Shown: positions 45,507 to 55,410, counted from the stretch's first letter. The stretch: 64,000 nucleotides of DNA from Shewanella donghaensis (GCF_007567505.1 NZ_CP041783.1:4650001-4714000), one strand, 5' to 3'. The notes: generated from the letters alone by a model not told the origin. Numbers and translations: made by a program.

Positions 45507-46850
45507 TTAAAAAGGGTGGTCAACCATTACCCAAGCATTTGTGCCTTCTTCTGATTGAGCGACATCAAGTCTCACCACTATGCCAGCAGTTAATGCCCGC
45601 AGTGATAAACCGTAATCAAATTTTAAATCTGTTAATAATTCATCAGCGGTATAAGATTCACCGACTCTGCCGGCTTCAACAAAGCCAACAAGTTGAAACC
45701 AATCAAGTCGTAAAAACTTAAGCCAGTTGATGTTTTCAATGGGGTTATTTTTAAAGGTGTAGCGGTATTCTGCCGTGCCATATATTGAAGCTTTATCATG
45801 GAAGCGCTTATTGTCATAACCTCGCATACGATAAAACCCACCGAGTGTCGCCCCTTCGCTATAAGGTGCGCCATTGACGACTTTTCTGGCACCGAGATTA
45901 TTATATTCAAGCTCCCAAGTGGGTGAATAGCCAGTCCAAAAATTGAGTGCTAAGATACGCTGTGAAGCATAATCTGAACTGCCAAATGAAAAGTACTTAC
46001 TGGCTTCGAATTGAATAAATGTCCATTCATTTTCTGAATCAAACCAACCAGCATCATGGGAAATTGATAGATATTGTGAGCTACCCATACTGGGGTTGAC
46101 TGAAAAATCAGTATTGTCATAAAGTAAACCAAGTTCAACGGCGTGAATGGTTCCATCTAGTAATGAATCTTCAAACTCATAGCTTTCGTAGCGATTAAAT
46201 TGCCTTAAAATTGCCACTGTCGCCCCAGATTCTAGCGGGTTCCAGATTTCTCCGCCTGTGGGTGCTGAAGTCAGTAAACCACGGGTTAACTCATAGGTGA
46301 CTTCGCCACTATCACGAGTTGCTCCTATGGGAAGAGTGTATTCTAGCTTTATATCCCACCAGTTTGACGAGCCATCGGCTTGTAAAAAGTCTTCATTTGA
46401 TGAGTCATTACTGCCTGGAAGAGCTGTATTTGCAGGGATGTAATCAAGTCCACCGCCGGCATAGGCTTTTTGCTCTGGGTAATAGCCTAAAAAGCCTTGC
46501 ACACTCAAAAAGAATCGCTCAGTTTTTGGTAGTTTATAATTCCACACACCTGCGCCAATACCATAACTGACATCACCACCATAGACGGTACCGCCAATCG
46601 TCATCTGCTCTTGCCCATAACCACTGATCATGGTGCCAACACCGATATTGACTCCCATTGAGTCAGTGCTGAAAATATAAGGTAGTAATAATTCTTCTGC
46701 ACCAAATTTGGGTGATTCAGATCTATTCACTACGGTTTTTACGTTTGCTGGGGCACTAAGAACTGAGAATGGTATGACGAGGAGCATTGCTGAAGAAAGT
46801 GCCGTTAGGCATTGCTTTTTTGACGCTTGAAAACTGCATTCTTTCATCAT
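45507..46850 (-). CDS. Omp85-superfamily outer-membrane barrel without POTRA domains
   Basis: The ATG at 46850 is chosen because AAAAGG precedes it and a signal peptide follows directly (ending VLSAPA); the open frame extends to 46913. The 447-residue product is almost all alternating beta strands and ends in ...WVMVDHPF with the terminal phenylalanine of outer-membrane barrels. FYRMRGYDNKRFHDK matches the L6-loop (V)RGF/Y motif of BamA/TamA/FhaC relatives. No POTRA repeat fits in the short N-terminal part (about 35-60). Function unknown; relatives are annotated as surface antigen or BamA/TamA family. Confidence 0.78.
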   Translation of the reverse strand: MMKECSFQASKKQCLTALSSAMLLVIPFSVLSAPANVKTVVNRSESPKFGAEELLLPYIFSTDSMGVNIGVGTMISGYGQEQMTIGGTVYGGDVSYGIGAGVWNYKLPKTERFFLSVQGFLGYYPEQKAYAGGGLDYIPANTALPGSNDSSNEDFLQADGSSNWWDIKLEYTLPIGATRDSGEVTYELTRGLLTSAPTGGEIWNPLESGATVAILRQFNRYESYEFEDSLLDGTIHAVELGLLYDNTDFSVNPSMGSSQYLSISHDAGWFDSENEWTFIQFEASKYFSFGSSDYASQRILALNFWTGYSPTWELEYNNLGARKVVNGAPYSEGATLGGFYRMRGYDNKRFHDKASIYGTAEYRYTFKNNPIENINWLKFLRLDWFQLVGFVEAGRVGESYTADELLTDLKFDYGLSLRALTAGIVVRLDVAQSEEGTNAWVMVDHPF

Positions 46851-47259
46851 CAGTGAGCCTTTTAAGTCAAAGATACATAGATAATTACCTATATATTTAA
46901 AGGTATTGGGCAAGGTATATGAGTTTGTGGTTCATCTTCTATATCGACTAATATAGATGACTATACAGAGTAAATATAGCCAAACAGCACAATAAAGGTA
47001 GTCAATTGGTTAATATTGTTGAGGTTTGTTGAACTTTAATACATCAAAAGGAAAGCGATGAGAGACGAGCATTTTTGCTGATTTTTCTAATCTTTTTTCT
47101 AATCAGTTTCTCTAATACTTTCAATGAATGAACTTCAAATAGCTATTCATTAATAAAGTATAAGTCTTGGTGACAGTGACAGTGACAGTGACATCGGCTG
47201 CAACTGCTATCGCCGCTGTCATCTTTGATGTTTATGATTGATGTTTATGCTTAATAGTC
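46851..47259. other. Gene-free stretch upstream of the outer-membrane barrel gene
   Basis: No plausible ORF or RNA gene is seen. It should hold the promoter of the minus-strand barrel gene and the 3' end of the DUF2461 gene unit. The only structured element is the (GTGACA)4 run at 47170-47193. Confidence 0.6.
47170..47193. repeat. Hexanucleotide tandem repeat (GTGACA)4
   Basis: Four exact copies of GTGACA occur end to end, 67 bases downstream (on the minus strand) of nothing recognisable and before the 3' end of the DUF2461 gene (stop at 47260). It is non-coding here. Confidence 0.85.
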
Positions 47260-47931
47260 TTAAAAATCCAGGTCTAATGCAAAACATAAATAGCCCATCA
47301 GGCTGGTGACCTGTTTAAATTCTGCTGCACAATATTCTACAAATTCTTCGCTACAAACCTGTTCAAGCGTAATGGGTTTAATCGCAATAAAGTCTTTGCG
47401 TTTTAATTCGTCAATCAATGGATGTTCTTTATCAAAACCCCTTGGCGGTCTAATCAGGCTATCCCCCGATAATTCAAAGCCTGCATTTGCCAAATCGGAG
47501 AGTGCTTTTTTATAACCATTCGGGTTCTCATCAATACAATGACGAATGGCATTCAATGGTTTCGATTCTGGGTGCCAAATTCCAGCAGCAAGGAAACAGC
47601 CGTCATTGGCTAAGTGAAGATAAAGCCCTGGGGCATGGACATCTTTGCCTTGAAAATGTCTGAATTGGATACCTACATTGAGTTTATATGGGCTTTTATC
47701 TTTACTAAACCGACTATCTCTTTGTGGTCGCATCATACTGCCACCGACTTTTTTAGGTACCGCGGTTAAACGTGGCGATATGCTGAGTATATGGCCTTGC
47801 ATGGCCTCAATAAATTCAAGTGTCGGAGTTCGAACTAAATCTTCATAGGTTTGTTGGTTTTGTTTAAACCATTCACGATCGTTGTTATCTGCCAATAGGG
47901 TTAAAAAATCAAAACTTTGTTGAGAAAACAT
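47260..47931 (-). CDS. DUF2461 (TIGR02453) family protein
   Basis: A 223-residue cytoplasmic protein of a conserved family with no established reaction. Signature segments: FDFLTLLADNNDREWFKQN at the N-terminus, KKVGGSMMRPQRDSRFSKDKSPYK, and HAPGLYLHLANDGCFLAAGIW. Its position between the barrel gene and an FAH-family gene gives no functional hint. It looks intact, with length typical for the family. Confidence 0.88.
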   Translation of the reverse strand: MFSQQSFDFLTLLADNNDREWFKQNQQTYEDLVRTPTLEFIEAMQGHILSISPRLTAVPKKVGGSMMRPQRDSRFSKDKSPYKLNVGIQFRHFQGKDVHAPGLYLHLANDGCFLAAGIWHPESKPLNAIRHCIDENPNGYKKALSDLANAGFELSGDSLIRPPRGFDKEHPLIDELKRKDFIAIKPITLEQVCSEEFVEYCAAEFKQVTSLMGYLCFALDLDF

Positions 47932-48225
47932 ATCATTGCCTATTTTGTATTTATCACTAATTGTGCCACAAAATAGTTACCTTTCCATCTTTAGGCTATT
48001 TGTTAACTCCGTTTCTGGAGCAATAGGTCACCATAGTCTGTCATTAACTTGAGTGACGACATCATAATCTCATGTGACTTGAGCAGTTTTTACAAATTGA
48101 CTAAGCTAGGGTGTCTTTTTACATTATGATTAGAGCGCTTAATTATTTGAGCGTTTAATTATTAGAACATTTGAGCTGTTTGTTTTATCAAAAGGAAATC
48201 AGCTTGTTATCCCAAAGGAATCAAT

Positions 48226-48933
48226 GTGGCCTTAAATACCGTTAATCAAATTAATTCGTTAATCTCTCCTGCAGAAAAAAACTCAACAACGGCAGTTACG
48301 CCTTCAAAAGTCGTCTGTATAGGTCGCAATTATGTTGATCATATTAAAGAGTTGGGTAATGAAGTGCCTAGCGATATGGTGGTATTTTTAAAACCTAACT
48401 CTGCAATTGCTGAAGAGCTAATCGCGTTTCATCAAGAGCCTATTCATTATGAAACTGAGTTGTGTTTTTTGATTAAGGATGGTGAGTATTCAGCGGTCGG
48501 TATTGGACTCGATTTAACTAAACGTGCAATGCAATCTTTGCTAAAACAGCAACAGCTCCCCTGGGAACGTGCTAAAGCATTCAATGGGTCTGCGGTATTC
48601 AGTGACTTTATTCCGCTTAATTTATTAGATAAAAAAGCCAGTAGTCATTGGTGTTTTGAATTATCAATAAATGGCAAAGTAATACAAGTTGGTCATAGTG
48701 ATTTAATGATGTACAGCGCAGAAACGATTAAGAAGTCTGTCGCTGAGTTTATCAGTTTAGAAGATGGCGATATCATTATGACGGGTACACCAAAAGGCGT
48801 TGGGGTTGTTAACGAAGGTGATGTATTTAAGGTCCGTTTATGGACTGGCATTGAGTATATCAACAGCGATTTGTTGTTACACAACATGTTAAGCAATCAA
48901 CCCAATTTAACCCATCAATGGATCGCAAAATAA
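48226..48933 (+). CDS. Fumarylacetoacetate hydrolase-family protein
   Basis: GTG start at 48226 with AAAGGA seven bases upstream; 235 residues. FAH-family features: KVVCIGRNYVDHIKELGNEVP, FLKPNSAI, the metal-binding HYETELCFLI (E-x-E type) and GDIIMTGTPKGVGVVNEGD. Relatives act as hydrolases, decarboxylases or isomerases on 2-oxo acids (for example acylpyruvases of the YcgM type). It is a lone gene with its own leader; the substrate is unknown. Confidence 0.88.
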   Translation: MALNTVNQINSLISPAEKNSTTAVTPSKVVCIGRNYVDHIKELGNEVPSDMVVFLKPNSAIAEELIAFHQEPIHYETELCFLIKDGEYSAVGIGLDLTKRAMQSLLKQQQLPWERAKAFNGSAVFSDFIPLNLLDKKASSHWCFELSINGKVIQVGHSDLMMYSAETIKKSVAEFISLEDGDIIMTGTPKGVGVVNEGDVFKVRLWTGIEYINSDLLLHNMLSNQPNLTHQWIAK

Positions 48934-49104
48934 TTGTTTTACGTTAATGTGTTAGATCCTTTGCTAGCCTTAAAGCCCTAAAGAGGTGATTTCCATATTT
49001 AGGGTCTATACTTCTTTGCAAGTAGAACTAAATTCAAATTTGCTAAAAGGAGAAATAGTCTTTTTATTGACTAACTAATTAGCTAAAGCGAGTGGCTAAT
49101 TAAT

Positions 49105-50064
49105 ATGAATTTTCCTAATACCTGTATCGAAAAATATTATCGCTTATATCAAGATCTACTCAACTTCTCCGGTTTGTCGTGGTGGTTGATTGATTTGTCG
49201 GAAGACAGCGACACCTTCTACTGTAATCAAAGCATGTGCGAAATGTTTTCTTTAGAAAAATTGCTTACCCATCATTGCGTAGAAAAAACCTTTCCTATTG
49301 CCGGAGACTACAATAAAAATATCGCATTGAAAGATGCTAAAAAATCACAACAAATTTTTGATGAATATCATAGCTTGAAGAATGGTGACATTGAAGAGTT
49401 CCATAATCGTTTTCCTTACTATGATGCAAAACTAGATGAAGTGTTTTATTTCACAAGTATGGCGCGTGCAATTTTGAGAGATGATTCAGGTAAAGCCATT
49501 ATCCTATTTGGCATTATTGAATATGAGCGAATAAGTACAACCTTATTTAAGTTATCCAAATTAGATTGCTTAACCGGATTAAACAATCGCCGAGAGTTTG
49601 ATTCTCATCTCGATTTTATTATTAATCTCGCTCGCAGAGAACAACAAAAAGTCACCCTTATAATGTGTGATATTGATTGTTTTAAACTATACAACGATTT
49701 TTTAGGCCATTATCAAGGCGATCAATGTTTGATTAAGGTTGCTAAGTGTATTGCACAAACCTGTCACCGCTCCACTGATGTTGTTTGTCGTTATGGTGGT
49801 GAAGAATTCGCCATAATTTGTTATGGCGAGCTTGATGATTCTGCTCAACTTGCTGAAGATGTAAGACAAAGTGTCTTTGATCTAAACATGTCACACCCCC
49901 AGGCATCTGATGCTATGGTAACCTTGAGTGTTGGGTTTGCGACTATTGTTCCTCAAACAATAACAACAGCAAGAGAGCTAATTGAAAAGGCTGACACTGC
50001 ACTGTATAAAGCCAAAGATAGCGGAAGAAACCTATGTGTCGACTTTAATTATCAAGTGGTTTGA
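49105..50064 (+). CDS. Diguanylate cyclase with N-terminal PAS-like domain
   Basis: Makes c-di-GMP from two GTP. Of 319 residues, about 1-145 form a PAS-like sensor (SGLSWWLIDLSEDSDTFYCN) and about 150-315 a GGDEF domain: KLDCLTGLNNRREFDSHLD, IMCDIDCFKLYNDFLGHYQGD and active-site GGEEF at 231-235. A product-inhibition I-site RSTD (222-225) lies five residues before it, so feedback control is expected. There is no membrane span and no EAL domain. Confidence 0.92.
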   Translation: MNFPNTCIEKYYRLYQDLLNFSGLSWWLIDLSEDSDTFYCNQSMCEMFSLEKLLTHHCVEKTFPIAGDYNKNIALKDAKKSQQIFDEYHSLKNGDIEEFHNRFPYYDAKLDEVFYFTSMARAILRDDSGKAIILFGIIEYERISTTLFKLSKLDCLTGLNNRREFDSHLDFIINLARREQQKVTLIMCDIDCFKLYNDFLGHYQGDQCLIKVAKCIAQTCHRSTDVVCRYGGEEFAIICYGELDDSAQLAEDVRQSVFDLNMSHPQASDAMVTLSVGFATIVPQTITTARELIEKADTALYKAKDSGRNLCVDFNYQVV

Positions 50065-50180
50065 GGCTAATGTGGCAATAGCACTATTATTAGTGCCCCC
50101 TTAACTGCCGTGATTGTTAACGTTCACTTGTTTGAAATTTGGCTATTTATCCTAAGTCGCCTATGGGCTTAACTAGATTA

Positions 50181-50741
50181 TCAATGCGCAGATTTTGATA
50201 TTTCGCTAAATGAAGGACGCTGGTGGATTTCAATAGGGATACTTAGTTTTCTTGCTAGATCGCTTGCGGCAATTAAACCGCGAATATGATGCTGTTTGTG
50301 ATCGATGACGAGCATATGGTGTAAATTATTCTCTTTTAGAATACGTACCACATCGCTGACTTTTGCTGTCGCAATTTGCTGATAATCTAAGGCTTGTATA
50401 TCTTCTCTTTTTACCATCATGTCAGTGACGAGTAATTCATCAATAGTGTTTTCCATCTTTTTAGCTTTCACTAATAAGTGATGTTGTGACAGCTCTTGCA
50501 TTGTGATGACACCAACAAATTTATCATCTTTATCCACCACTAACCTCATATAGGCATGGGTCTTTTCCATTATTTTGGCCGTGCCAAGCGCGCTGGTTGA
50601 AACATCAACGACAATGGGTCTGGCGATATCAAAGTCTGTAAAAATATCTAATGCTGGAGAGTCTAGCTGGGTTGGTTGGGCTTTGTTTGACCATAATAAA
50701 TGATCGATAGAAGCGGTACTAAATAGTTCTAAATTTCTCAT
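50181..50741 (-). CDS. CBS-domain protein
   Basis: A 186-residue soluble protein with two CBS motifs: about 40-90 (VDVSTSALGTAKIMEKTHAYMRLVVDKDDKFVGVITMQEL) and about 105-170 (MMVKREDIQALDYQQIATAKVSDVVRILKENNLHHMLVIDHKQHHIRGLIAASDL). Such pairs bind adenine nucleotides and usually regulate a partner; no enzymatic or transport domain is attached. GGAG precedes the ATG. It is transcribed toward the diguanylate cyclase gene. Confidence 0.87.
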   Translation of the reverse strand: MRNLELFSTASIDHLLWSNKAQPTQLDSPALDIFTDFDIARPIVVDVSTSALGTAKIMEKTHAYMRLVVDKDDKFVGVITMQELSQHHLLVKAKKMENTIDELLVTDMMVKREDIQALDYQQIATAKVSDVVRILKENNLHHMLVIDHKQHHIRGLIAASDLARKLSIPIEIHQRPSFSEISKSAH

Positions 50742-51011
50742 GAGTTCACTCCGATGCGTAAGCTAATTGGCTATGTCACTATAGACACTGCTGATTTAGG
50801 TTTTTACAAAAACTGAAACGGTAGATTTGACTCTTCAACAAGCCAAAGACTTCGTATTTACAATAGTCCTGCTGAAACATATAAATCAAGTAGATGAATA
50901 ACAATTAATAATGGTTAACTCATTGCTGTAGTTGTTAAAAATATTACAGTAGCCACACTGTTTTTCTGCTAGGCTTGGTTTATCTAGGATATGAAATATA
51001 AGCGGTAGGCT

Positions 51012-51698
51012 ATGGCAACTAAACAAGTTAGTACTAAAGAAGGCTTATCGTCAGAATTTAAATTTCTGTTAGCTGGGACCCCTATAAACATTGACATTGT
51101 CACTCCCGCGGGTCAGAAAGGGCGCTTTCGTACCGTATTCATTGGCTACCTCCCTGAGCAATACATACTTATTCAATTCCCGGATGCTGGTAAATTAGGT
51201 AATTATGCCCAATACATTGTCAAAGATGTTCAAATTACAGTTAGAGGGTTAGTAGAAGGCCATGAGGCATCTGTGATTGCATTTCAAAGCAGCATCATGC
51301 AGACATTGAATACACCGTCTAAAATAATGGTGCTCAAATTTCCAGATCGTATGGTGATTCATAATCTACGGGCGACTAAGCGAGTTCAAACTGAGTTAGC
51401 CACTAAAGTCACTATACTCAGTAATGATAATGAAGACTTTTCAGCTGTTATGACCGATATTTCGCTAACGGGTTGTCATATCGCAACCAGTGAAGGCGGT
51501 TTTGGCGATTTAGAAGAAGATATGATTATCAGTTTAGCCGTTGATACAACAGACGAAGCGCCTTTAGAAGTCAATGCCAAAGTATGTAACCTTAAATCTT
51601 TAGACGCTGGAGTAGAATTTGGTTGTCAGTTTGAAGCTGAGCAAGATATAGCCATTCAAAAAATGCTGCATATGGCGTTGTTATCTGAAAGTAGTTAA
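51012..51698 (+). CDS. PilZ-domain c-di-GMP receptor (YcgR-like)
   Basis: 228 residues. The N-terminal half (about 18-105) resembles the YcgR-type barrel domain (INIDIVTPAGQKGRFRTVFIGYLPEQYILIQFP). The PilZ domain carries both c-di-GMP motifs: RATKR (RxxxR, 120-124) and DISLTG (149-154, D/NxSxxG). It should change conformation on binding c-di-GMP and affect motility or a surface process. A rho-independent terminator follows. Confidence 0.9.
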   Translation: MATKQVSTKEGLSSEFKFLLAGTPINIDIVTPAGQKGRFRTVFIGYLPEQYILIQFPDAGKLGNYAQYIVKDVQITVRGLVEGHEASVIAFQSSIMQTLNTPSKIMVLKFPDRMVIHNLRATKRVQTELATKVTILSNDNEDFSAVMTDISLTGCHIATSEGGFGDLEEDMIISLAVDTTDEAPLEVNAKVCNLKSLDAGVEFGCQFEAEQDIAIQKMLHMALLSESS

Positions 51699-51709
51699 TG
51701 CCTGAAAGG

Positions 51710-51736
51710 AAGGGGAACCATAGGCTCCCCTTTTTT
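51710..51736 (+). terminator. Rho-independent terminator after the PilZ gene
   Basis: AAGGGGAACC (51710-51719) pairs with GGCTCCCCTT (51723-51732) with one mismatch, followed by a T-run. Confidence 0.82.
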
Positions 51737-51810
51737 ATTACTTTTCAATTACTGTTGATTTTGAGCCTAATTTAACGCTGTTTTCTATTTCTATCTAGAC
51801 TTTTGTGATG

Positions 51811-53301
51811 TTATTGCCCATCTAAATAATCCACAACAGCTTCAGTTCTACTTTCTGCATGGTCATAGAGCTCATCAATTGCGCGATAGAAATCATCTGA
51901 GTCACTTAAGAATGAATAACCCTCTAATTCTGTCGTGGCATAAGGTGATATTAGCGCAGAGTAGCTGTTGTAAGTTGATTGTATGGTATTGGTTTCATAC
52001 ACATCATTAATTACTTCTGATAAATACAGGTTATAACGTGTTCGGTATGTCTCGTCAGCATAAATTTTAGCGATTAATGGCCAACTTGCAGTATCCAAAT
52101 CGGAAAAATCCAGCTCTAACGCGCCAGACATTTTACCATCTTGTAACGCTTCATTATTGTCCCAAGGGATCCATGTGAGTTTTGAGGTTTCAGGGTTGTT
52201 GTAGAGGTAATAATTGTGCGGCATTAAACCGTAAGTATCCCAGTTTTGAATAACACCGTTGATGGCTAAATATTTTAGGAATACATCCACATCAAATATG
52301 GCTTCAAGGTTAGTACGCCATGTTTGTGGATTACTCGTTGCTGTATCGTCATGTAACGCATCGAATAATGCTAGAATATCAGACCAATCTTCATCATCTT
52401 CATTGGTTTTTTTCTCGAAGCTATCTTGGCTAAATGACCCTGCGACAAAGGTTGCGCCATCGTCTTCAGGTTTGTAAAGATTTCCGTCATCATCTGAAAA
52501 CTGTGTATCAATGACAGTATCGTCAATTTCTTCTACTAAGGTGTATAAACCAAAGTATTCAGGGCCATCACCATGATCAACATACAAGGTATAAAAACCA
52601 GTGTGTGATACAGCAAGTCCCGCATTTTTAAATACATCAGCAGCCACTTTTTCTCGTAACATAGACGCATCATCAAAGTTATTTTTCAGGCTAAACTTTT
52701 TGAATCCATAAAAGCGTTGGTTATCGATTTGAGGATAGTTATCTTCAAATTCGTCAAAATCGAGTTTAAATGCCAGTTTAAGAATGCCTTGTTGCCAACT
52801 GGTTTGCAGTGATGAGTTTCCTTTAAAGCGGATGCCAACGCGATACCATTGCTTGCCATTATAATAAACATCAGCGGGCACCATTACTGGATTCTCATCA
52901 GTATCGATTAAACCGTTTGACGGCGTCATCGCACCCAATGTTCCGTAGGTATCTGTCATGTCATCTAGCATGATTTGCCAGCGGTCTTCGGTTACGACAA
53001 AATCCAGGCGTTTGACTTCGCTGTCGTTGAACACTTCATCAAAATTTGCATCGACACTTTTACTGTGAGTTTCATCCGTCCAATCGGTCGCTTCAAAGTC
53101 TGTATCGCTATAATCTTCAGTAGGGGTTTCGGTATCGTCTTCAGGCTCTGTTGTTTCTGGAATAGTAATTTCAGTTTCTGTGCTGTCATCACTACTGCCA
53201 CAGCCCGATAATAAAAATAGCGCGCTGCAGCTAATAAGTAGCAAATATCGAAATGGCACCCTAGTTAGTCTTGTTGACGGATTATAAGGAAAATTGAACA
53301 T
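51811..53301 (-). CDS. CotH-kinase-family lipoprotein
   Basis: A 496-residue protein. Signal peptide with lipobox LLSGC (Cys at about 34) followed by an acidic Thr/Glu/Asp-rich linker to about residue 75, so it is a lipid-anchored envelope protein. The CotH domain shows VKRLDFVVTEDRW, VGIRFKGNSSLQ, RFYGFKKFSLKNNFDDASMLREKVA, YFGLYTLVEEID, LYKPED, NWDTYGLMPHNYYLYN and LTWIPWDNNEAL with the late aspartate motif. CotH proteins are atypical kinases that phosphorylate secreted proteins. AGGAG precedes the start. The target here is unknown. Confidence 0.88.
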   Translation of the reverse strand: MFNFPYNPSTRLTRVPFRYLLLISCSALFLLSGCGSSDDSTETEITIPETTEPEDDTETPTEDYSDTDFEATDWTDETHSKSVDANFDEVFNDSEVKRLDFVVTEDRWQIMLDDMTDTYGTLGAMTPSNGLIDTDENPVMVPADVYYNGKQWYRVGIRFKGNSSLQTSWQQGILKLAFKLDFDEFEDNYPQIDNQRFYGFKKFSLKNNFDDASMLREKVAADVFKNAGLAVSHTGFYTLYVDHGDGPEYFGLYTLVEEIDDTVIDTQFSDDDGNLYKPEDDGATFVAGSFSQDSFEKKTNEDDEDWSDILALFDALHDDTATSNPQTWRTNLEAIFDVDVFLKYLAINGVIQNWDTYGLMPHNYYLYNNPETSKLTWIPWDNNEALQDGKMSGALELDFSDLDTASWPLIAKIYADETYRTRYNLYLSEVINDVYETNTIQSTYNSYSALISPYATTELEGYSFLSDSDDFYRAIDELYDHAESRTEAVVDYLDGQ

Positions 53302-53598
53302 ATTAAGCTCCTGATGTTAATGCTTAGTTTCAATGAAAGTCATTAGCTTCGATGTTAAGCCTTTAAAGTGCAGAACTTGTGCAGGAATAGTGGAACAAAA
53401 AAGTAGAATGAGCATTTACTCGGATGGTGATGTTATTTGATGTTAAATCGCTGCTACTGGCTAAATGTAAAACGTTATCCAGTGAGCGGTTTAGGTGGTT
53501 ATAGATAATGATAGGTAGAGCACCTTATCAGAGCCCTATATTATGATGAGGTAAATAGCTGGTGCTTGATTAATGACTCAACTACTAACAACTACTAT

Positions 53599-55131
53599 TT
53601 ACACAGCTGATGGTAATTTTACCGTTAAGGTAGTGCCATCAGCGGAGCTAGTAATAAAGCTGACTTGCCCTTGTTGTATTTCGGTCATTAATTTAACCGC
53701 GTATGTTCCCATGCCTGAACCGCCTTTTTTACCAAAAGTAGAGTATTTTTCGAAAAAGGTTTCTTGAATACTGATGGGGACTACCCCTGCATTATGGATG
53801 TCAATCATGGTCCATTCTTTGTCTCGGTGAACACCAATGGATACTGCTGAACCATTAGGTGCTGCTTGCAGGGCATTTTGAACCAGATTATTAATAATTG
53901 AGTGGGTTAACGCTAATTCGGCCATAACTACTGCAGAGTCAACAATGTCAGTATTTATCTCTAAATGTTTTTCTTTTATGGTAATGGCATTGGCGGAAAT
54001 CACCGTTTCAATCACCTCACTTAACGTTATTTTAAGGGGCTGAAACTGATAATTACCATCTTCAATACGATGAATAAAAACCATATTATCAATGATTTGA
54101 TTAATCAGTTGAGTGCCACTGTCTAAGACATTAAGCATATAACTTACAGTTTCAGGGCTACGTAGGTTTTTACGAATATCGCTGGTGGTTGAGTTGATAA
54201 CCAGTAATTGATTCTTTAAATCATGCTGCATAATTCGCTCGAAATCATTTCGAACCCTGATGCTTTCAAGCATTGAATCAATTTGATTATTACTCGCTTG
54301 TTGGGCGCGAATAATATTGGCATGAGTTGATACTCTAGCCTTTAATATTGCAGGGCTAATGGGTTTGGTAATGTAATCTACAGCACCGAGTTCTAGTCCC
54401 TTAATGATGTTTTCATTTTCGGACAAGGCACTCAAAAATATGACCTTTAATAGCGGTGAGTTAACATTTTCATTCAGTGCTCTCATGACCTCTAAACCGT
54501 CCATTTCAGGCATCATAATATCGAGTAACACTAAGTCTGGTGGGGTGTTAGAAAAACAAATATCAAGAGCTTGTTTACCTGAGGTAGCAGCACGAAGAAG
54601 GTAATCACCTTTTAAGGTGTTGGTAATAATATGGATATTTTCCGGGACATCATCGACCACCAAGATTGATAATTTGCTCTGTTCGACATTAGTTTCTTCA
54701 ACTTTTGTCGCTTCATTTTCTGGTTGTAGTGAAATATTTATGGGGTTGGTAAGTGCTTTTTGTATTCTGCTGGACAGAATTTTTTGCGAAAAAGGTTTGA
54801 CAATATATTGTGAAATCCCAAGCTTTATCGCTTTAGTCACCATTGTTTGATTAACGACACTGGAAATAATTATTATCGGAATAGTGTCCCACTCTCTATT
54901 TTTACGGATATGAGTCAACATAGTCATACCGTCCATTAAAGGCATGCCGATATCCGATATAATCATATGAATGTCATGATTTTGCAGGTTGCTTAGCGCT
55001 TCAATACCATTTTTAGCTTGAAAAACAGTTTTAAAGCCTAAACTGAGGAGCATCTTTACGATTGTCACCCGCATGTTTTCAATGTCTTCAACCACTAACA
55101 CATTTAGTGTTTTAACATCCTGAAGCATCAT
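53599..55131 (-). CDS. REC-REC-histidine kinase hybrid signalling protein
   Basis: 510 residues without membrane spans. First receiver (about 8-125): NVLVVEDIENMR, MIISDIGMPLMDG (phospho-Asp) and YIVKPF. Second receiver (about 152-270): SILVVDDVPENIH, LVLLDIMMPEMDG and YITKPI. The kinase part has RIMQHDLKNQLLVIN (candidate phospho-His) and an ATPase domain with NNLVQNALQAAPNG (N box) and KKGGSGMGTYAVK (G box). Two receivers before the kinase mark a cytosolic phosphorelay integrator. No partner regulator is adjacent. Confidence 0.9.
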   Translation of the reverse strand: MMLQDVKTLNVLVVEDIENMRVTIVKMLLSLGFKTVFQAKNGIEALSNLQNHDIHMIISDIGMPLMDGMTMLTHIRKNREWDTIPIIIISSVVNQTMVTKAIKLGISQYIVKPFSQKILSSRIQKALTNPINISLQPENEATKVEETNVEQSKLSILVVDDVPENIHIITNTLKGDYLLRAATSGKQALDICFSNTPPDLVLLDIMMPEMDGLEVMRALNENVNSPLLKVIFLSALSENENIIKGLELGAVDYITKPISPAILKARVSTHANIIRAQQASNNQIDSMLESIRVRNDFERIMQHDLKNQLLVINSTTSDIRKNLRSPETVSYMLNVLDSGTQLINQIIDNMVFIHRIEDGNYQFQPLKITLSEVIETVISANAITIKEKHLEINTDIVDSAVVMAELALTHSIINNLVQNALQAAPNGSAVSIGVHRDKEWTMIDIHNAGVVPISIQETFFEKYSTFGKKGGSGMGTYAVKLMTEIQQGQVSFITSSADGTTLTVKLPSAV

Positions 55132-55212
55132 CAGCTTAGCCCTTACTTATTTGCGTTTTATTCTATTACACAATGACTTAGTTAAACCACTTTGTAAATC
55201 TGTGATTCAGTC

Positions 55213-55242
55213 AAAAATAGCCTTACTAAGGCTATTTTTTTT
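55213..55242. terminator. Hairpin with T-run, possible second terminator
   Basis: AAAAATAGCCTT (55213-55224), ACT, AAGGCTATTTTT (55228-55239), continuing in T on the plus strand; on the minus strand five T follow the stem. Both orientations are possible; the flanking genes are on the minus strand. Confidence 0.65.
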
Positions 55243-55410
55243 ACGCAGGTATATGGCTCACGTTATTTGATTGAGCTTGTAAAAGTAAGGCGAGCTGAAT
55301 TTGCTTAAGCTTGGAGTATGAGCGTCGGGTAAATACTTAGCTGCGTTTATGTTATTGGGGTTAGTGGTTATGGTTTATATGAAAAACAGCCCAATGTTTG
55401 AGGAAGGTAC

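Noticed and set aside
47932..48225. Possible small gene or RNA upstream of the FAH-family gene
   Set aside because: Only short interrupted frames and no tRNA- or riboswitch-like structure could be seen; it is best read as a promoter region.
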